DNA from: an uncultured Collinsella sp.
GTDB taxonomy: Bacteria; Actinomycetota; Coriobacteriia; Coriobacteriales; Coriobacteriaceae
Assembly (NCBI GenBank): GCA_902496845.1
Contig: CABVCJ010000073.1
Coordinates: 1 to 8,642, forward strand
Length of the DNA: 8,642 nucleotides
Direction of reading: 5' to 3'
A program made the translations under genes and the position numbers. The number at the start of each line of letters is the position of its first letter. The stretch's first letter is position 1. Below are positions 7,716 through 8,642 of the stretch, in pieces. Below the pieces are notes generated by a model, which did no database searches, was not told the DNA's origin, and worked only from the letters and a program-made list of their open reading frames with translations.

Positions 7716-7834
7716 GGGTCGGGCGGCTTAGCTTTATTCGCTACTGCGGACAGTCCTGCGCAAGACGAAGAGCACATTTAGTGCTCTTCTTTGCGTGCGG
7801 AACTTGTAGCGAACAAAGCTAAGCCGCCCGACCC
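7716..7834 (-). repeat. 119-nt long inverted repeat filling the leuS leader
   Basis: The arms 7716-7744 and 7806-7834 are 29 bases each and complementary at 28 positions. The one exception is G·U on the minus strand and A/C on the plus strand. The arms read GGGTCGGGCGGCTTAGC inward on both strands and end near TTCGCTAC. The 61-base centre contains a perfect 9-bp stem (GAAGAGCAC at 7767-7775, GTGCTCTTC at 7781-7789) with a 5-base loop, extended after a small bulge by CGCAA/TTGCG. CTTA (7708-7711) and TAAG (7835-7838) can extend the outer stem after a bulge. It lies about 12 bases upstream of the leuS ribosome binding site and downstream of the likely promoter, so it would be in the leuS mRNA. 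It may be a regulatory leader or a MITE-like palindromic insertion. No clear target duplication is visible. Confidence 0.85.
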
Positions 7835-7851
7835 TAAGGTTGACTCGACTG

Positions 7852-7860
7852 ATAATAGCA
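7852..7860 (-). promoter_or_regulatory. Possible leuS promoter (extended -10)
   Basis: The minus strand reads TGC followed by TATTAT (7852-7857), an extended -10 pattern. No convincing -35 lies 16-18 bases upstream; that position is inside the guaB terminator hairpin. A start near 7845 would give a leuS leader of about 150 bases, nearly all of it the long inverted repeat. Confidence 0.4.
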
Positions 7861-7870
7861 AATACGACAA

Positions 7871-7901
7871 GCGAGATGCCTGCGACTTGCGGGCATCTCG
7901 C
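7871..7901 (-). terminator. Probable guaB terminator hairpin
   Basis: GCGAGATGCC (7871-7880) and GGCATCTCGC (7892-7901) form a perfect 10-bp stem with an 11-base centre. On the minus strand the following bases, TTGTCGTATTT, are only moderately T-rich. On the plus strand the stem gains three more pairs (one U·G) and is followed by TTTAT, so it may work in both directions. Its position after guaB and before the leuS promoter suits a terminator. Confidence 0.55.
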
Positions 7902-7915
7902 TTTATCTAAATAAC

Positions 7916-7934
7916 GTGGTTGTGAATCAACCGC
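7916..7934. other. Small hairpin in the guaB-leuS gap
   Basis: GGTTG (7918-7922) and CAACC (7928-7932) form a 5-bp stem around a TGAAT loop, extendable to seven pairs on the plus strand (one G·U). No T-run follows. Function is unknown, and it may be chance. A second weak hairpin, with arms ACCCG and CGGGT at 7943-7964, adjoins it. Confidence 0.3.
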
Positions 7935-7960
7935 TATTTGTTACCCGCCCAAGCATGGTC

Positions 7961-8060
7961 GGGTTTTCCAAGTGCCGCAGATTGCCGTGAAAGAGGAGCG
8001 ACGCGTACTTTGGTACGCGAGCGACGGTTTGAACGGCAAGGTGCGGTGCCTGGAAAAGCC
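7961..8060. repeat. 100-nt symmetric imperfect inverted repeat just after guaB
   Basis: The arms 7961-7988 and 8033-8060 are 28 bases each and match at 22 positions, including TTTTCCA and TTGCCGT blocks. Inside lie 13 unpaired bases on each side (7989-8001 and 8020-8032), then a perfect 7-bp stem CGCGTAC/GTACGCG (8002-8008, 8013-8019) with a 4-base loop. The layout is exactly symmetric (28-13-7-4-7-13-28). The element starts two bases after the guaB stop codon, so it is in the guaB 3' UTR. It has no T-tract, so it is not an ordinary terminator. It may be a dispersed REP-like palindrome or an RNA-stability stem. Copy number cannot be seen from this window. Confidence 0.75.
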
Positions 8061-8062
8061 GC

Positions 8063-8642
8063 TTATCGATAAGACACAGACTGCTGGGAGTCCTTGACGA
8101 CAACGTCGTGGGCGCCGCCTTCGACGATTGAGGTCGAGCTCACCAGGGTCAGGCGTGCCTTTTCCTGGAGCTCGGGGATTGAGAGGGCACCGCAGTTGCA
8201 CATCGTGGACTTGACCTTGTAAAGCGTGCCGCCCACGCCGTCCTTGAGGGAGCCAGCGTACGGGACGTAGGAGTCGACGCCCTCGACGAAGCTGAGCTTC
8301 GCGGCGCCGCCCAGGTCGTAGCGCTGCCAGTTGCGGGCACGCGCGGAACCCTCGCCCCAGTACTCCTTCATGTACTGGCCGTTGACGTTGACGCGCTCGG
8401 TCGGGCTCTCGTCAAAGCGGGCGAAGTAGCGGCCCAGCATCATAAAGTCGGCGCCCATGGCAAGGGCGAGCGTCATGTGGTAGTCGTAGACGATACCGCC
8501 GTCGGAGCACACGGGCACGTAGACGCCGGTCTCCTCGTAGTACTCGTCGCGAGCGCGGCAGACATCGATCAGCGCGGTGGCCTGGCCACGGCCGATGCCC
8601 TTGGTCTCGCGGGTGATGCAGATGGAACCGCCGCCGATACCG
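8063..8642 (-). CDS. guaB: IMP dehydrogenase, C-terminal 192 residues (5' end outside window)
   Basis: IMP dehydrogenase oxidises IMP to XMP with NAD+, the committed step of guanine nucleotide synthesis. The visible part begins in the catalytic loop GIGGGSICITRE, with the nucleophilic cysteine codon at 8618-8620. It continues through the IMP-phosphate segment VCSDGGI, then GRYFARFDESP, YWGEGSARARNWQRY (flap, with the Arg-Tyr pair that activates water), KSTMCNCGA and a C-terminal SIVEGGAHDV. The protein ends SVSYR at the stop 8063-8065. The GGGSICITRE loop, the RNWQRY flap and the 184 residues after the cysteine resemble, from memory, the Tritrichomonas foetus enzyme rather than E. coli GuaB (GPGSICTTR, SDRYFQ). 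No sign of damage is seen. The N-terminal barrel, and any CBS domains, lie outside the window. Confidence 0.96.
   Translation of the reverse strand, partial: GIGGGSICITRETKGIGRGQATALIDVCRARDEYYEETGVYVPVCSDGGIVYDYHMTLALAMGADFMMLGRYFARFDESPTERVNVNGQYMKEYWGEGSARARNWQRYDLGGAAKLSFVEGVDSYVPYAGSLKDGVGGTLYKVKSTMCNCGALSIPELQEKARLTLVSSTSIVEGGAHDVVVKDSQQSVSYR

Noticed and set aside
7745..7805. Leucine leader peptide in the leuS leader: a 13-codon frame from GTG with CTC and TTG codons
   Set aside because: Only two leucine codons that are not adjacent, a GTG start within a strong stem, and a weak ribosome binding site. Not convincing as a ribosome-stalling peptide.
7693..7850. T-box riboswitch upstream of leuS
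   Set aside because: No UGGNACC-type T-box sequence and no typical specifier-loop arrangement. The structure is one long inverted repeat.
7941..8201. Open frame of 86 codons on the minus strand across the guaB end and the 100-nt palindrome
   Set aside because: It overlaps guaB in another frame, is rich in Arg and Pro, and is explained by GC bias and the palindrome.

Overview
All six genes in this window read right to left (minus strand). In transcription order they are guaB (IMP dehydrogenase, 5' end outside the window), leuS (leucyl-tRNA synthetase), rimP, nusA, infB (IF2) and rbfA (3' end outside the window). The DNA is GC-rich and the codon usage looks uniform. Gram-positive features (strong GGAGG-type ribosome binding sites, no NusA acidic-repeat domains, a GuaB of the Tritrichomonas-like subclass) together with my recollection of similar loci suggest a Coriobacteriia genome, possibly Collinsella-like. 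That assignment is an inference, because no marker such as rRNA is present.

Right part (7693-8642): the catalytic C-terminal 192 residues of GuaB, then a 370-base intergenic stretch crowded with inverted repeats. A 100-nt symmetric imperfect hairpin begins two bases after the guaB stop. Two small hairpins, a probable guaB terminator and an extended -10 promoter follow. Last comes a 119-nt element with nearly perfect 29-nt arms that fills the leuS leader up to just before its ribosome binding site. Middle (5051-7692): a complete, ordinary bacterial LeuRS with its own terminator.

Left part (1-4964): the transcription/translation operon rimP-nusA-infB-rbfA, with a good promoter (TTGCAC-17-TATAGT, extended -10). 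Its roughly 72-nt leader contains a strong intrinsic-type terminator before the rimP ribosome binding site. That is the layout expected for attenuation, plausibly NusA feedback. ylxR and ylxQ, often found between nusA and infB in Gram-positive bacteria, are missing. Instead NusA carries an acidic tail with a C-x9-C-x10-C-x2-H putative zinc module.

Functionally the window joins GMP synthesis, leucine charging, 30S maturation (RimP, RbfA), transcription elongation/termination (NusA) and translation initiation (IF2). The genes are core housekeeping. The least explained parts are the NusA tail, the rimP leader terminator and the two long inverted repeats between guaB and leuS.
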